Assembly: GCF_003992675.1 (NCBI RefSeq) | Contig: NZ_RZMZ01000002.1 | Span: 2,501 to 66,500, forward strand | Origin: Flagellimonas marinaquae | GTDB taxonomy: Bacteria > Bacteroidota > Bacteroidia > Flavobacteriales > Flavobacteriaceae | Direction: 5' to 3' | Length of the DNA stretch: 64,000 nt | Shown here: positions 19,839 through 28,920 of the stretch, in pieces | Layout: each line of letters opens with the position of its first letter | Numbering within the stretch: position 1 is the stretch's first letter | Translations under genes and position numbers: made by a program | Notes under the pieces: generated by a model | What the model was told of the DNA's origin: nothing | The model's input: the letters and a program-made list of their open reading frames with translations, nothing else | The model's database searches: none

Positions 19839-20123
19839 TTACGCTGAAATAGGGCGCACTTGAAGCTGGCCACCGATTGCTTTCAACACTTTTAAAATGG
19901 TTGCGAATTGAGGTTTTGACCCTTCTGATAGTGCTTTGTACAAACTTGGCCTACTCAATCCGGTTTCTTCCGAAATTTTTGTCATCCCAATAGCCTTGGC
20001 CACATGTCCAATAGCGGTTATCACATCACCACTATCACCTTCCTCCAAAACGGTATTGAGGTATTCAGCAATCATATCTTGATTGTCCAAATAATCAGCT
20101 ATGTCAAATTTTGAGGTTCCCAT
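19839..20123 (-). CDS. Antitoxin, HigA-like (COG3636 type)
   Basis: A 94-residue protein, FDIADYLDNQDMIAEYLN at the start and an XRE-like helix-turn-helix (about 45-80, VAKAIGMTKISEETGLSRPS then LYKALSEG), ending FATILKVLKAIGGQLQV. This is the pattern of the 'addiction module antidote protein' family. It is encoded 2 bp after its toxin on the same strand and is likely the repressor that binds the palindrome at 20432-20451. Confidence 0.9.
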   Translation of the reverse strand: MGTSKFDIADYLDNQDMIAEYLNTVLEEGDSGDVITAIGHVAKAIGMTKISEETGLSRPSLYKALSEGSKPQFATILKVLKAIGGQLQVRPISA

Positions 20124-20125
20124 TT

Positions 20126-20425
20126 TTAATAGTTTAATGTATTCCAGATTTCCTTTGCTTTTTTTATGTCTTTTTCTTGGGAGGACTTATCCCCGCCCGC
20201 TAACAATACAATTATTTTTCCCTTCCTTTCCTTAAAATATATTCGATAGCCCTTGGCATAATGTACTCGCATTTCGTTAATCCCATCCCCTACGCTTTTA
20301 CAGTCACCAAAATGTCCATTTTCTTCAATTCTTTGAATTCGAAATAGGATTTTGGCTTTTGCTCTTACATCCTTCAATTTTCTAAGCCACTTATCAAATT
20401 CTACTGTCTTTTCAATAAAAAACAT
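20126..20425 (-). CDS. Toxin, RelE/HigB-like (addiction module killer protein)
   Basis: A 99-residue RelE-fold toxin: EFDKWLRKLKDVRAKAKILF, the GHFGDCKSVGDGINEMRV core, YRIYFKERKGKIIVLLAGGD, and a KDIKKAKEIW C-terminal helix, all typical of the killer proteins paired with COG3636 antidotes. By analogy it would cleave mRNA at the ribosome. A longer ORF starts 81 bp upstream, but it would run through the operator and promoter, so the ATG at 20425 is used. The toxin gene comes first, as in higBA operons. Confidence 0.88.
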   Translation of the reverse strand: MFFIEKTVEFDKWLRKLKDVRAKAKILFRIQRIEENGHFGDCKSVGDGINEMRVHYAKGYRIYFKERKGKIIVLLAGGDKSSQEKDIKKAKEIWNTLNY

Positions 20426-20431
20426 AAAAAA

Positions 20432-20456
20432 TTGTATCCATTTGGATACAAATATA
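20432..20456 (-). promoter_or_regulatory. Operator palindrome overlapping the toxin-antitoxin promoter
   Basis: TTGTATCCA-TT-TGGATACAA (20432-20451) is a perfect 9-bp inverted repeat 6 bp upstream of the toxin start. On the minus strand the -7 box TATATTTG (20449-20456) shares its last three bases with the operator arm, so a bound antitoxin would block the initiating polymerase. No strong -33 element is visible. Confidence 0.8.
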
Positions 20457-20630
20457 CATCTATTACATGATTTTTCATAAACCAAAAAGTCTATAAATCG
20501 AATCAAAAGGCTAGTTACCGCTTAAGAGGTAAATTTCAACCCCCGGTCTAGTCCCGATTTCCAACGGCAACAGCTTCTCCCAGACCTTGATTTTAGTGAA
20601 TTTGGCCCCAAACCATAAATCACAAAAATC

Positions 20631-21173
20631 ATGAAGCGAGTTTTAACAACAATGTACATGCTATGCATGCTGTGCATTTCAGCACAAGAATTCAACAAGG
20701 AAATCATCATCGAAAACGGACGGCAATTGCTAGTGGGACAAATCAACTTGGAAGGATTACAAACCCAACCCTATAACCATTGGTTCCAACAAGGGCTTGA
20801 TAGCTATCAAGTAGATGAAACCTTGACAACGGTATTGAAAGAGAAACTGAACGAGTACCACATCAAACTATTTTTGGGCACTTGGTGCGGGGATAGCAAA
20901 AGGGAAACTCCCAGATTCATCAAAATCCTGAAAGCCATTGATTTTCCCATGGACCAATTGGAAATCATCGCCTTGGATTACCGAAAAGGTCATTACAAAA
21001 CCAGTCCCACGGGCGAAGAAAAGGGCTTGAACATTATAAAAGTCCCTACCATCATCTTCTACAAGGACGGAAAAGAAGTGAACCGTATCGTGGAAAGCCC
21101 GTTGGAAAGTTTGGAAGAAGACATCGCCCAAATCATTTTTCAGAAGGGCTATACACCCAATTATGCATATTAA
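20631..21173 (+). CDS. Secreted thioredoxin-like protein with a single active-site Cys
   Basis: A 180-residue protein with a signal peptide (1-18, MLCMLCISA-QE) and a thioredoxin fold: LFLGTWCGDSKRETPRFIKI, then KVPTIIFYKDGKEVNRIVE with the cis-proline. The active site reads C-G-D-S, so the second cysteine of CxxC is replaced by serine. Such proteins cannot form the usual intramolecular disulfide and more often act as monothiol isomerases, chaperones or glutathione-type carriers. It is followed by a 14-bp palindrome and then lysS. Confidence 0.8.
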   Translation: MKRVLTTMYMLCMLCISAQEFNKEIIIENGRQLLVGQINLEGLQTQPYNHWFQQGLDSYQVDETLTTVLKEKLNEYHIKLFLGTWCGDSKRETPRFIKILKAIDFPMDQLEIIALDYRKGHYKTSPTGEEKGLNIIKVPTIIFYKDGKEVNRIVESPLESLEEDIAQIIFQKGYTPNYAY

Positions 21174-21192
21174 GTTGATGGCAAGGCAAGGA

Positions 21193-21232
21193 TTTAAAGC
21201 GCAAAAGTGTAATTTTGCGCTTTAAATTTTTT
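21193..21232 (+). terminator. 14-bp hairpin between the thioredoxin-like gene and lysS
   Basis: TTTAAAGCGCAAAA (21193-21206) and TTTTGCGCTTTAAA (21213-21226) are perfectly complementary around loop GTGTAA and are followed by TTTTTT. It looks like the terminator of the thioredoxin-like gene, but it is only 14 bp from the lysS ATG, and its right half contains TAATTTTG (21210-21217), which matches the -7 consensus. It may therefore also shape lysS expression. Confidence 0.65.
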
Positions 21233-21239
21233 ACAGACT

Positions 21240-22931
21240 ATGCAACTATCGGAACAAGAGATCGTTCGAAGGGAAAAATTGACCAAACTCAGGGAAATGG
21301 GCATCAACCCATACCCCGCAGCATTGTATCCTGTTGATGCCACTTCCAAGAGCATCAAGAATGATTTTGAAGAAGGGAAAAAAGTAGTGATTTCCGGTAG
21401 ATTGATGTCGCGCAGAATTCAGGGAAAAGCCTCTTTTGCCGAACTTCAGGACAGTGAAGGGCGAATCCAGGTCTATTTTAACCGTGATGAAATTTGTCCT
21501 GATGATGACAAGACCCTCTACAATGATGTGTACAAAAAACTGTTGGATATCGGAGACATCATCGGAATCGAAGGAGAACTGTTCACCACCCAAGTAGGCG
21601 AAAAAACCGTGATGGTGAAAAATTTCACCTTGTTGAGCAAAAGTTTGCGCCCCTTGCCGCTACCAAAGGTAGACGATGAAGGCAAGGTGTATGATGCCTT
21701 CAACGACCCAGAACTGCGGTACCGCCAACGATACGTGGATTTGGTGGTAAATCCACAGGTAAAGGACACCTTTATTAAAAGGACAAAAATCACCAATAGT
21801 ATACGGGAGTTCTACAACCAAAAAGGATATTTAGAAGTAGAAACCCCGATTTTGCAGCCCATTCCGGGTGGAGCGGCCGCACGTCCCTTCCTCACCCACC
21901 ACAATGCACTGAACATTCCGCTATACCTGCGGATAGCCAATGAATTGTACTTAAAAAGATTGATTGTGGGCGGATTTGACGGTGTGTACGAATTCGCAAA
22001 GGATTTCCGAAACGAAGGTATGGACCGCACGCACAATCCCGAGTTTACCGTAATGGAACTGTACGTAGCCTACAAGGACTACAATTGGATGATGGACACC
22101 ACGGAAAAACTGTTGGAGAAAGTGGCTATTGATGCCACGGGAAGCTCCAAGGTAAAAGTGGGGCAGCACGAAATAGAATTCAAAGCACCGTACCCAAGGG
22201 TTCCCATTTTGGAGGCGATTAAAATCCATACAGGTTTTGATGTTTCCGGAATGGATGAAAGTGAACTTCGTGAAGTGGCCAAAAAATTGGAAATTGAAGT
22301 GGATGAAACCATGGGTATCGGCAAATTGATCGATGAGATTTTTGGGGAGAAATGTGAGCACCACTACATTCAGCCCACCTTTATTATCGATTATCCCAAG
22401 GAAATGAGCCCATTGACTAAAGAGCATCGCATCAATCCTAGATTGACCGAGCGTTTTGAATTGATGGTGAATGGCAAGGAACTGGCCAACGCCTATTCCG
22501 AGCTCAACGACCCTATCGACCAACGCGAACGTTTCGAAGAACAGTTGAAACTATCCGAGAAAGGAGACGATGAGGCCATGTTCATTGACCAAGACTTCTT
22601 GCGCGCTTTGGAATATGGTATGCCTCCCACTTCGGGTATCGGTATCGGGATAGACCGTTTGGTAATGTTGCTCACCAACAATTCCTCTATCCAAGAAGTG
22701 CTGTTCTTCCCACAAATGCGACCCGAGAAAAAGCAGGTGGAGCTAACCGAAGAAGAGAAAATCATTGTGGACATTCTTAAGCCGCAAGGCCAAATGGCAT
22801 TGGTAGACCTTAAAGAAAAAGCAGGCCTAAGCGGAAAAAAATGGGACAAAAGTACCAAAGGGCTCAGCAAGCATGGACTTATCAAAATAGAGAAAATAGA
22901 CGATAATCTGCTCGTAAAGTATACGGGGTGA
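21240..22931 (+). CDS. lysS: Lysine-tRNA ligase
   Basis: A 563-residue class II lysyl-tRNA synthetase. The N-terminal OB-fold anticodon-binding domain (about 1-150) includes [20 protein letters not shown]. The catalytic domain has motif 1, motif 2 ([16 protein letters not shown]) and motif 3 ([12 protein letters not shown]). The last 65 or so residues ([20 protein letters not shown] onward) form an extra winged-helix-like tail that most bacterial LysRS (about 500 residues) lack but that is common in Bacteroidota. Confidence 0.97.
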   Translation: MQLSEQEIVRREKLTKLREMGINPYPAALYPVDATSKSIKNDFEEGKKVVISGRLMSRRIQGKASFAELQDSEGRIQVYFNRDEICPDDDKTLYNDVYKKLLDIGDIIGIEGELFTTQVGEKTVMVKNFTLLSKSLRPLPLPKVDDEGKVYDAFNDPELRYRQRYVDLVVNPQVKDTFIKRTKITNSIREFYNQKGYLEVETPILQPIPGGAAARPFLTHHNALNIPLYLRIANELYLKRLIVGGFDGVYEFAKDFRNEGMDRTHNPEFTVMELYVAYKDYNWMMDTTEKLLEKVAIDATGSSKVKVGQHEIEFKAPYPRVPILEAIKIHTGFDVSGMDESELREVAKKLEIEVDETMGIGKLIDEIFGEKCEHHYIQPTFIIDYPKEMSPLTKEHRINPRLTERFELMVNGKELANAYSELNDPIDQRERFEEQLKLSEKGDDEAMFIDQDFLRALEYGMPPTSGIGIGIDRLVMLLTNNSSIQEVLFFPQMRPEKKQVELTEEEKIIVDILKPQGQMALVDLKEKAGLSGKKWDKSTKGLSKHGLIKIEKIDDNLLVKYTG

Positions 22932-22969
22932 TTTTTGTATCTTGTTGAAAACCAATAAAATTCAACAAG

Positions 22970-23347
22970 ATGAGAACAATCGCTTTTTTCGAGATCCAGT
23001 CTACCCACCCCAAACGAGAGGTCGATTTTTACCAAGCCGTTTTTGGATGGAAAGCTACGTTGGACCCCTCTGCGCCCATAGAACTTTATCGTTTGGAAAC
23101 GGAAGGTATCGAAGGGGCCATTCTCAAAAGGCCCGTGGACACCCCGCCTACCCATCAGGGCACCAATGCCTTTACCTGTTCCATTCAAGTTGCCGATTTT
23201 GATGCCACCGAGAAGAAAATCATTAAAAATGGCGGACACGTGGCCATGCAAAAGTTTGCCGTTTCAGGTCAACGCTGGCAAGGGTATTTTTTAGATGCCG
23301 ACCACAATGTTTTCGGGATTTTTGAGGTTGATGAAAATGCCAAATAG
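22970..23347 (+). CDS. VOC (glyoxalase/bleomycin resistance fold) family protein
   Basis: A 125-residue single-module VOC protein: FFEIQSTHPKREVDFYQAVFGW at the start and WQGYFLDADHNVFGIFEVDE at the end, the classic beta-alpha-beta-beta-beta layout. It resembles the predicted dioxygenase/glyoxalase subgroup; the substrate is unknown. The ATG overlaps the end of a 10-bp inverted repeat (TCTTGTTGAA 22940-22949, TTCAACAAGA 22961-22970), which could hide the start codon in a hairpin. It follows lysS by 38 bp. Confidence 0.85.
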   Translation: MRTIAFFEIQSTHPKREVDFYQAVFGWKATLDPSAPIELYRLETEGIEGAILKRPVDTPPTHQGTNAFTCSIQVADFDATEKKIIKNGGHVAMQKFAVSGQRWQGYFLDADHNVFGIFEVDENAK

Positions 23348-23391
23348 TATTTTTTTCAAGTTTCGATTAAAAATCCTAGCTTAGAACCCCA

Positions 23392-24822
23392 ATGGAGCTA
23401 AGCAAAAAAATTGGGCTGGCCCTTGGGCCTGTCGTTTTCCTCATTCTTAACCTGTTGCCTTTTGAAATGGTATCCGAAAAAGGTGACCCCGTGATAGCCA
23501 TTGCGGCTTGGATGCTGATTTGGTGGATTACCGAAGCGGTTTCCATTTCAGTTACCGCATTGCTTCCGTTACTTTTGATGCCTATCCTGAACGTACTTCC
23601 CATTGCTGAAGTAGGAGCCAACTACGGCAGCCCTATTGTATTCCTATTTTTTGGGGGATTTGTCATGGCCTTGGCACTGGAAAAAGTCAATCTGCACCGC
23701 AGGATTGCGCTCAATATCATCAAACTGACCGGTACCACGCCCAACAAAGTCATTTTAGGCTTTATGATTGCCACTGCCACCTTGAGCATGTGGATCAGCA
23801 ATACGGCAAGTACCGTGGTGATGCTGCCCATAGCCCTTTCCGTTATCAATTTATTGATCAACGATGAGGACGGCTTTACCAAAAACGATCAAAATTTTGC
23901 CCTGAGCGTGATGCTTGGCATTGCCTTTTCCGCGAATGCTGGAGGGATTGCCACCGTAATCGGCACACCGCCCAATTCTGTATTGATCGGACTCCTGGAA
24001 AATGAATACAACACCGAAATTTCCTTTCTAAAATGGATGACGATTGGACTGCCCTTTTCCATCATCATGATCGCCATTTGTTATCTGGTGCTAGTCAAAT
24101 GGATGTTTCCCAACCGAGATTTAAAATTCAGTGCGTCCAAGGAAGTGATTCATGCGGAGTTGGAAAAATTGGGCCCCACTTCGGGTAAGGAAAAAATGGT
24201 ACTGGTCATTTTTGGAGTCACTGTTTTCCTTTGGATTTTTAGAACTTTAATTAATAGTATTTTTCCAAGCCTTGGGCTCACCGATACCATGATCAGTATT
24301 TTGGCCGCCATTGCCTTGTTTGCTATTCCATACAACATCAAAAAAGGGGATTTTATCATCGTCTGGCAGGATACCTCCAAGTTAGCCTGGGGCATCTTGA
24401 TTCTTTTTGGTGGAGGTTTGGCCTTGGCCCAAGGAATGTCTGCCAGTGGCATTGTGGATATGGTCGCCAACGCCATTGCACAAAGTGAGGTAAGTGTGTT
24501 GTTCACCGCTGCCCTTTTGATTTTCTTAATGCTGTTCATGACCGAACTGATGAGCAACGTGGCCCTAGTGGCCGTCCTAGCCCCTGTGGTAGCAGGTATC
24601 GCCATAGGTCTGGACATTCCCATGCTCCACTTACTGATTCCCGTGACCATAGCAAGCAGCTGTGCCTTTATGCTGCCCATGGCCACGCCGCCTAATGCCA
24701 TTGTCTTTGCCAGCGGTTACGTCAAAATACCGCAAATGGCCCGTGTAGGCGTTATCCTAAACTTGATTGCTGTGGTACTGCTTATTTTGGTGTTCCAATT
24801 TGTGATTCCGCTGTTGTTCTAA
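23392..24822 (+). CDS. DASS/SLC13-family anion:sodium symporter
   Basis: A 476-residue inner-membrane transporter with 11-13 predicted helices. The family signatures are visible: AWMLIWWITEAVSISVTALLP near the N-terminus, MWISNTASTVVMLPIA (the SNT motif), the second SNV motif in MTELMSNVALVAVL, and MLPMATPPNAIVFASGYV near the C-terminus. The two SNT/SNV repeats form the substrate and sodium sites of the divalent anion symporters, which carry dicarboxylates or sulfate. The exact substrate is not known. It is followed by a terminator. Confidence 0.93.
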   Translation: MELSKKIGLALGPVVFLILNLLPFEMVSEKGDPVIAIAAWMLIWWITEAVSISVTALLPLLLMPILNVLPIAEVGANYGSPIVFLFFGGFVMALALEKVNLHRRIALNIIKLTGTTPNKVILGFMIATATLSMWISNTASTVVMLPIALSVINLLINDEDGFTKNDQNFALSVMLGIAFSANAGGIATVIGTPPNSVLIGLLENEYNTEISFLKWMTIGLPFSIIMIAICYLVLVKWMFPNRDLKFSASKEVIHAELEKLGPTSGKEKMVLVIFGVTVFLWIFRTLINSIFPSLGLTDTMISILAAIALFAIPYNIKKGDFIIVWQDTSKLAWGILILFGGGLALAQGMSASGIVDMVANAIAQSEVSVLFTAALLIFLMLFMTELMSNVALVAVLAPVVAGIAIGLDIPMLHLLIPVTIASSCAFMLPMATPPNAIVFASGYVKIPQMARVGVILNLIAVVLLILVFQFVIPLLF

Positions 24823-24826
24823 ACTA

Positions 24827-24856
24827 AAAATGCCCCTCCGGGCGGAAGGGCATTTT
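24827..24856 (+). terminator. Intrinsic terminator after the SLC13-family gene
   Basis: AAAATGCCC and GGGCATTTT form a stem closed by a further imperfect CTCC/GGAA section, with TTTT at the end. It starts 5 bp after the stop codon. Confidence 0.75.
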
Positions 24857-25210
24857 CATAAACTAACTAACTCAAAAAAATGTAAGAAACTAACTTAACT
24901 TACGCTACTTGACTTTGGTTGCAAGTGGTACGTAACTCTTTGTTAGGTACAAACTTACAACCCTTTTTTGTGAAGATTATTGTAATTAGCCTTTTGTTAA
25001 CTAAGCGCACAAAACCATTTTTAAGCTGCTTCATTGGGCACCGGGAACAAAAGCATGAAATTATCGCAGCAAAAAGGTCAAATCACAAAATAATTCGCAG
25101 CTAAAAATCCATTTTGCTACAAATTATGTTATAAAGATAGCCATGTTATATTTATGTTAACCAAGCACTTATAAAGAATTCATTAACAGTAAACAGACCT
25201 ATCTAAAAAC
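24857..25210. other. Intergenic stretch with no supported gene
   Basis: About 350 bp, AT-rich in its second half. An imperfect hairpin TTACG..ACTTG / CAAGT..CGTAA spans roughly 24900-24935. One 61-codon ORF (24919-25104) has no ribosome binding site, no conserved pattern and no promoter, and is rejected. No promoter facing either neighbour was recognised. Confidence 0.5.
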
Positions 25211-25235
25211 AAAAACCCCTCTGTCGAGGGGTTTT
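25211..25235 (-). terminator. Bidirectional intrinsic terminator
   Basis: AAAAACCCCTC-TGTC-GAGGGGTTTTT is a near-perfect symmetrical hairpin with A/T runs on both sides, so it can stop transcripts from either strand. It lies 39 bp after the stop codon of the LPEGF-repeat gene on the minus strand. Confidence 0.88.
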
Positions 25236-25273
25236 TCTAGCTAACTCAAATAAGTTGTAAAATGATGAACATT

Positions 25274-25996
25274 TTACTGTATTGACCCTGAGTAGGGATC
25301 AAAACCTTCTGGGAGATACTTGGAAGTATCAAAACCCAAATCCATATCTTCATCTTCCATATAGTTGATGGAAGTAACGGCGATTACATCGTTATACGGA
25401 TTAAAACCTTCGGGCAAGAAGTATTTACTGTTGATGCCCAATTCAAGTTCCACATCGCTTTCCATATAAGGAATTGCCTTCAAGTTCACGTAAACTTCAT
25501 AAGGAGAAAAGTCCTCTGGCAAATAGTCCTTGGTATCGAATCCAAGATCCATATCCTCTTCTTCCATATAATTGATGGAGTGTACATCCACCACATCGGT
25601 ATAAGCGTTGAAGTTCTCCGGCAAGTACCTTTTGGTATCAATACCTAGTCCTAGTTCAACATTGTTTTCGAGGTATATGATGGAATTCAAATCAAAGTAG
25701 CTTTTGTAAGGATCAAAACCTTCAGGAAGGTAATCCGAGGTATCAAAACCCAAATCCAGTTCGGGCTCATCCTCTATATATACTACTTCGTCCAAATTCA
25801 ATTCGTAGGAGGCGTATTCGCCCATTCCAGAAGTTGAATCGTTTACATCGGCATTGATGTTCAATGTCGTTAAACTGTTCTCTAAACTACCAAGTATCCC
25901 CGATTGGAGTTCGGCCACCTTGGCATTTTGTTGGTCGTTGGCTATGGCGGTACTACTTAATAGGACACTTCCATAAATTAATAATAACTTGTTCAT
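25274..25996 (-). CDS. Secreted acidic LPEGF-repeat protein, function unknown
   Basis: A 240-residue protein with signal peptide MNKLLLIYGSVLLSSTAIA. From about residue 72 to 235 it consists of five repeats, each closing with YLPEGFDPY or a close variant (positions 89, 124, 158, 193, 227; spacing 35, 34, 35, 34). Repeats 1, 3 and 5 carry DLGFDT before the motif; repeats 2 and 4 carry LGLGIDT/LELGINS. The repeats are strongly acidic. The upstream in-frame extension lacks a signal peptide, so the ATG at 25996 is used. No known domain is recognised; calcium binding or surface display are guesses. Confidence 0.75.
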   Translation of the reverse strand: MNKLLLIYGSVLLSSTAIANDQQNAKVAELQSGILGSLENSLTTLNINADVNDSTSGMGEYASYELNLDEVVYIEDEPELDLGFDTSDYLPEGFDPYKSYFDLNSIIYLENNVELGLGIDTKRYLPENFNAYTDVVDVHSINYMEEEDMDLGFDTKDYLPEDFSPYEVYVNLKAIPYMESDVELELGINSKYFLPEGFNPYNDVIAVTSINYMEDEDMDLGFDTSKYLPEGFDPYSGSIQ

Positions 25997-26261
25997 TTTT
26001 TGATTGAATTTTGTGATTGATGATATGCTTATAAGACTATTCAAAAACCAAAACGTTACAGTATTTAGGATTTTTTTACGAAAACAGAACACCTGTTAAG
26101 CCCAGCAAAACGGGGCGTTTTGCTCCAAACCATCAGTAAAAGGCAGGACTCCCAAAGGTTGGGCCCTTACGTTAAAAAAAGCGGCGTTAATATTTATTTA
26201 ACAGTTAGTTCTGTCGATTTTTAGGTTCTTTGAATCTTTTACTTATTCAAACTACCCTATA

Positions 26262-28757
26262 ATGATCAAAAAATTACTTCCCCGACTACTTGTAGTCCTT
26301 ATGATTTTGGGAACCCTCCAATCCACGGAAGCCCAACTCTTCAAAAAGAAAAAGAAAGAAACCGAACAAAAAAAGGAAAAACCCAAGGATGGCGACATTA
26401 AAGCTTATGATGAAGTCATTACCAAGGAGGCCAAGACCGACGAAGGTCTTTTTAGCGTGCATACCGTAGGTGATAAAAAATTCTATGAAATTCCTGATTC
26501 CTTGTTTGGCCGTGAAATGCTCATGGTAAGTCGAATCTCCAAAACCGCCACGGGTATCGGCTTTGGTGGGGGCAAAATTAACACACAGGTTTTGCGATGG
26601 GAGAAAAAAGACAAGAAAGTGTTGTTGCGTGTCGCTTCTTACGAAAATGTGGCTGCCGACTCACTTCCCGTTCACGAAGCGGTGGTCAACTCCAACTTTG
26701 AGCCCGTACTCTTTGCCTTCGACGTTCAGGCCTTCAACAAAAAGGATTCCCTGAACCCAGCTACGGTCATCGAAATCGATCCTTTGTTCACCAAAGATGT
26801 ACAGGCGCTTGGCTTTCCCGATGGATACCGAAAAAGATACAAAGTGAGCCGTATGGATGGGGATAGAAGCTATATTGAATCCATCAAAAGTTATCCTTTG
26901 AACATTGAGGCGCGCCATGTAAAAACTTATCTATCCAGCGACCCCCCAAGCAATTCAAGCCTTGGTTCCATTTCGTTGGAAATCAACAATTCCATGATCC
27001 TATTGCCCAAGGTACCCATGAAACGTCGCTATTTTGATGAACGTGTAGGATGGTTTGCTAGAGGACAGGTGGATTATGGTCTTGACGCCCAAGAAAGCAA
27101 AACGGTGACCTATCTGGACCGTTGGAGACTCGAGGTAAAGGACGAGGACATTGAAAAATTCAAGGCCGGTGAACTGGTGGAGCCCAAAAAGCCCATTGTG
27201 TACTATGTGGATAGAGCTACCCCAAAAGAATGGGTACCATACATTAAGCAAGGTATCGAAGATTGGCAAGTCGCTTTTGAGGCGGCTGGTTTTAAAAATG
27301 CCATCATTGCCAAAGACCCACCTTCACCCGAAGAAGACCCAGAATGGTCGCCCGAGGATGTACGCTATTCGGTGGTACGTTATTTGGCCTCCCCTATTCC
27401 AAACGCGAACGGTCCGCACGTAAGCGACCCCCGAAGTGGCGAAATCTTGGAATCGGATATCAACTGGTACCATAATGTAATGAGCTTGCTACGCGGTTGG
27501 TTTTTCGTTCAGACAGCCGCCATCAATCCCGAAGCTCAAAAAACCCAGTTCAAGGAAGAAATTATGGGTAGATTGATTCGCTTTGTGTCCTCACACGAGG
27601 TAGGGCACACATTAGGACTTCCGCACAATATGGGAAGCAGCGTGGCCTATCCCGTTGATTCCCTCCGCTCGGCAAGTTTTACCCAAAAATATGGGACCGC
27701 ACCCTCCATCATGGATTATGCCCGTTTCAACTATGTGGCACAACCTGGGGACGAAGGTGTAGCCCTAATGCCTGATATTGGCGTTTATGACAAGTATGCT
27801 ATCAAATGGGGCTACAAACCCATTTTGGATAAAACCGCAGAAGAGGAAAAACCGGTGCTCAATGCATGGATTCTGGAACATGCCGGCGACCCAATGTACC
27901 GATTTGGACATCAGCAAGTGGGCGATATACACGACCCAAGCTCACAAACCGAAGATTTAGGGGACGATGCCATCAAAGCCAGCCTTTATGGTATTGAAAA
28001 CCTCAAGCGCATAGTTCCCAATCTGATGGACTGGACCACGGAAAAAGGCGAGGACTATGATGATTTGGAAACGATGTACGGACATGTAGTGGCACAATTC
28101 CGAAGGTACATGGGGCACGTGGCCAACAATATTGGAGGCGTATACGAGTATCACAAAACCGCTGATCAAGAAGGTGCCGTTTACATCCCTGTGAGCAAAG
28201 CGCATCAAAAACGGGCCATGGACTTTATGCAAGAACAACTTTTCGAAACTCCAGAGTGGTTGATCGAGCCGAATATCTTCAATAAAATTGAATACTCTGG
28301 GTCGGTGGAACGCATCCGAGGTACCCAAGAGCGCTATCTGAACACCATGCTGCATTTGGGCAAACTGGCACGCCTAATCGAAGCGGAGACCCTACATGGC
28401 AAAGAAGCCTATAGCCTGGTGGAAATGATGAGCGACCTTAGAAAAGGAATATGGTCGGAGACCAGAAGCGGAAGAACCATCGATACCTACCGAAGGAACC
28501 TTCAAAAAGCGCATATCGACCGTTTGGAGTATTTGATGACCGCTGAAAGTCAAGACAAAATGCCTGACTTTGGTGGGTATAGAAAATCAACGCCCATCAA
28601 TACCAGCCAATCGGACATCCGTTCGGTGGCAAGAGCTGAATTGAACAACCTGAAAAGGGATATCAGAAATGGCCTGGCCCGAATTTCGGATACCATGAGC
28701 CGCTACCATTTACAGGATGCCATGGAGCGCATCGACCTGATATTGGAGCCCAAGTAG
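26262..28757 (+). CDS. Zinc-dependent metalloprotease (DUF5117-type)
   Basis: An 831-residue secreted protease. Signal peptide 1-24 (LQSTEA-QL), then a Lys/Glu-rich stretch (30-45), a long N-terminal region typical of DUF5117/DUF5118 proteins, and a metzincin-like catalytic core: H445-E-V-G-H449-T-L-G-L-P-H455 supplies three zinc ligands and the catalytic Glu446, and SIMDYARFNY provides the Met-turn. The C-terminal 300 residues are helical. These large metalloproteases are common in Bacteroidota; the natural substrate is unknown. It is monocistronic and followed by a 13-bp terminator. Confidence 0.92.
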   Translation: MIKKLLPRLLVVLMILGTLQSTEAQLFKKKKKETEQKKEKPKDGDIKAYDEVITKEAKTDEGLFSVHTVGDKKFYEIPDSLFGREMLMVSRISKTATGIGFGGGKINTQVLRWEKKDKKVLLRVASYENVAADSLPVHEAVVNSNFEPVLFAFDVQAFNKKDSLNPATVIEIDPLFTKDVQALGFPDGYRKRYKVSRMDGDRSYIESIKSYPLNIEARHVKTYLSSDPPSNSSLGSISLEINNSMILLPKVPMKRRYFDERVGWFARGQVDYGLDAQESKTVTYLDRWRLEVKDEDIEKFKAGELVEPKKPIVYYVDRATPKEWVPYIKQGIEDWQVAFEAAGFKNAIIAKDPPSPEEDPEWSPEDVRYSVVRYLASPIPNANGPHVSDPRSGEILESDINWYHNVMSLLRGWFFVQTAAINPEAQKTQFKEEIMGRLIRFVSSHEVGHTLGLPHNMGSSVAYPVDSLRSASFTQKYGTAPSIMDYARFNYVAQPGDEGVALMPDIGVYDKYAIKWGYKPILDKTAEEEKPVLNAWILEHAGDPMYRFGHQQVGDIHDPSSQTEDLGDDAIKASLYGIENLKRIVPNLMDWTTEKGEDYDDLETMYGHVVAQFRRYMGHVANNIGGVYEYHKTADQEGAVYIPVSKAHQKRAMDFMQEQLFETPEWLIEPNIFNKIEYSGSVERIRGTQERYLNTMLHLGKLARLIEAETLHGKEAYSLVEMMSDLRKGIWSETRSGRTIDTYRRNLQKAHIDRLEYLMTAESQDKMPDFGGYRKSTPINTSQSDIRSVARAELNNLKRDIRNGLARISDTMSRYHLQDAMERIDLILEPK

Positions 28758-28787
28758 GCCTCTGAGCAAGAGCTATAATTACATCAT

Positions 28788-28830
28788 CAAGGTGTGATCG
28801 GTGCATTCATCGATCACACCTTGTTTTTTT
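28788..28830 (+). terminator. Strong intrinsic terminator
   Basis: CAAGGTGTGATCG (28788-28800) pairs perfectly with CGATCACACCTTG (28811-28823), a 13-bp stem with a 10-nt loop followed by TTTTTTT. It ends the metalloprotease transcript. Confidence 0.92.
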
Positions 28831-28920
28831 ATCCCTTCACATCAGCCAACGGGCGTTTCACAACATAGAGATGGGATTTCCCTTACTATTGATTACTTTA
28901 GTAATCCCAAATCTCACATC

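Noticed and set aside
24919..25104. 61-codon ORF in a long intergenic region
   Set aside because: No start signal, no hydrophobic or conserved pattern, and a basic low-quality composition.
25289..25785. Tandem DNA repeats in the LPEGF gene as a mobile element
   Set aside because: The repetition is at protein level; codons have diverged between units, so it is an old internal duplication and not a recent insertion.
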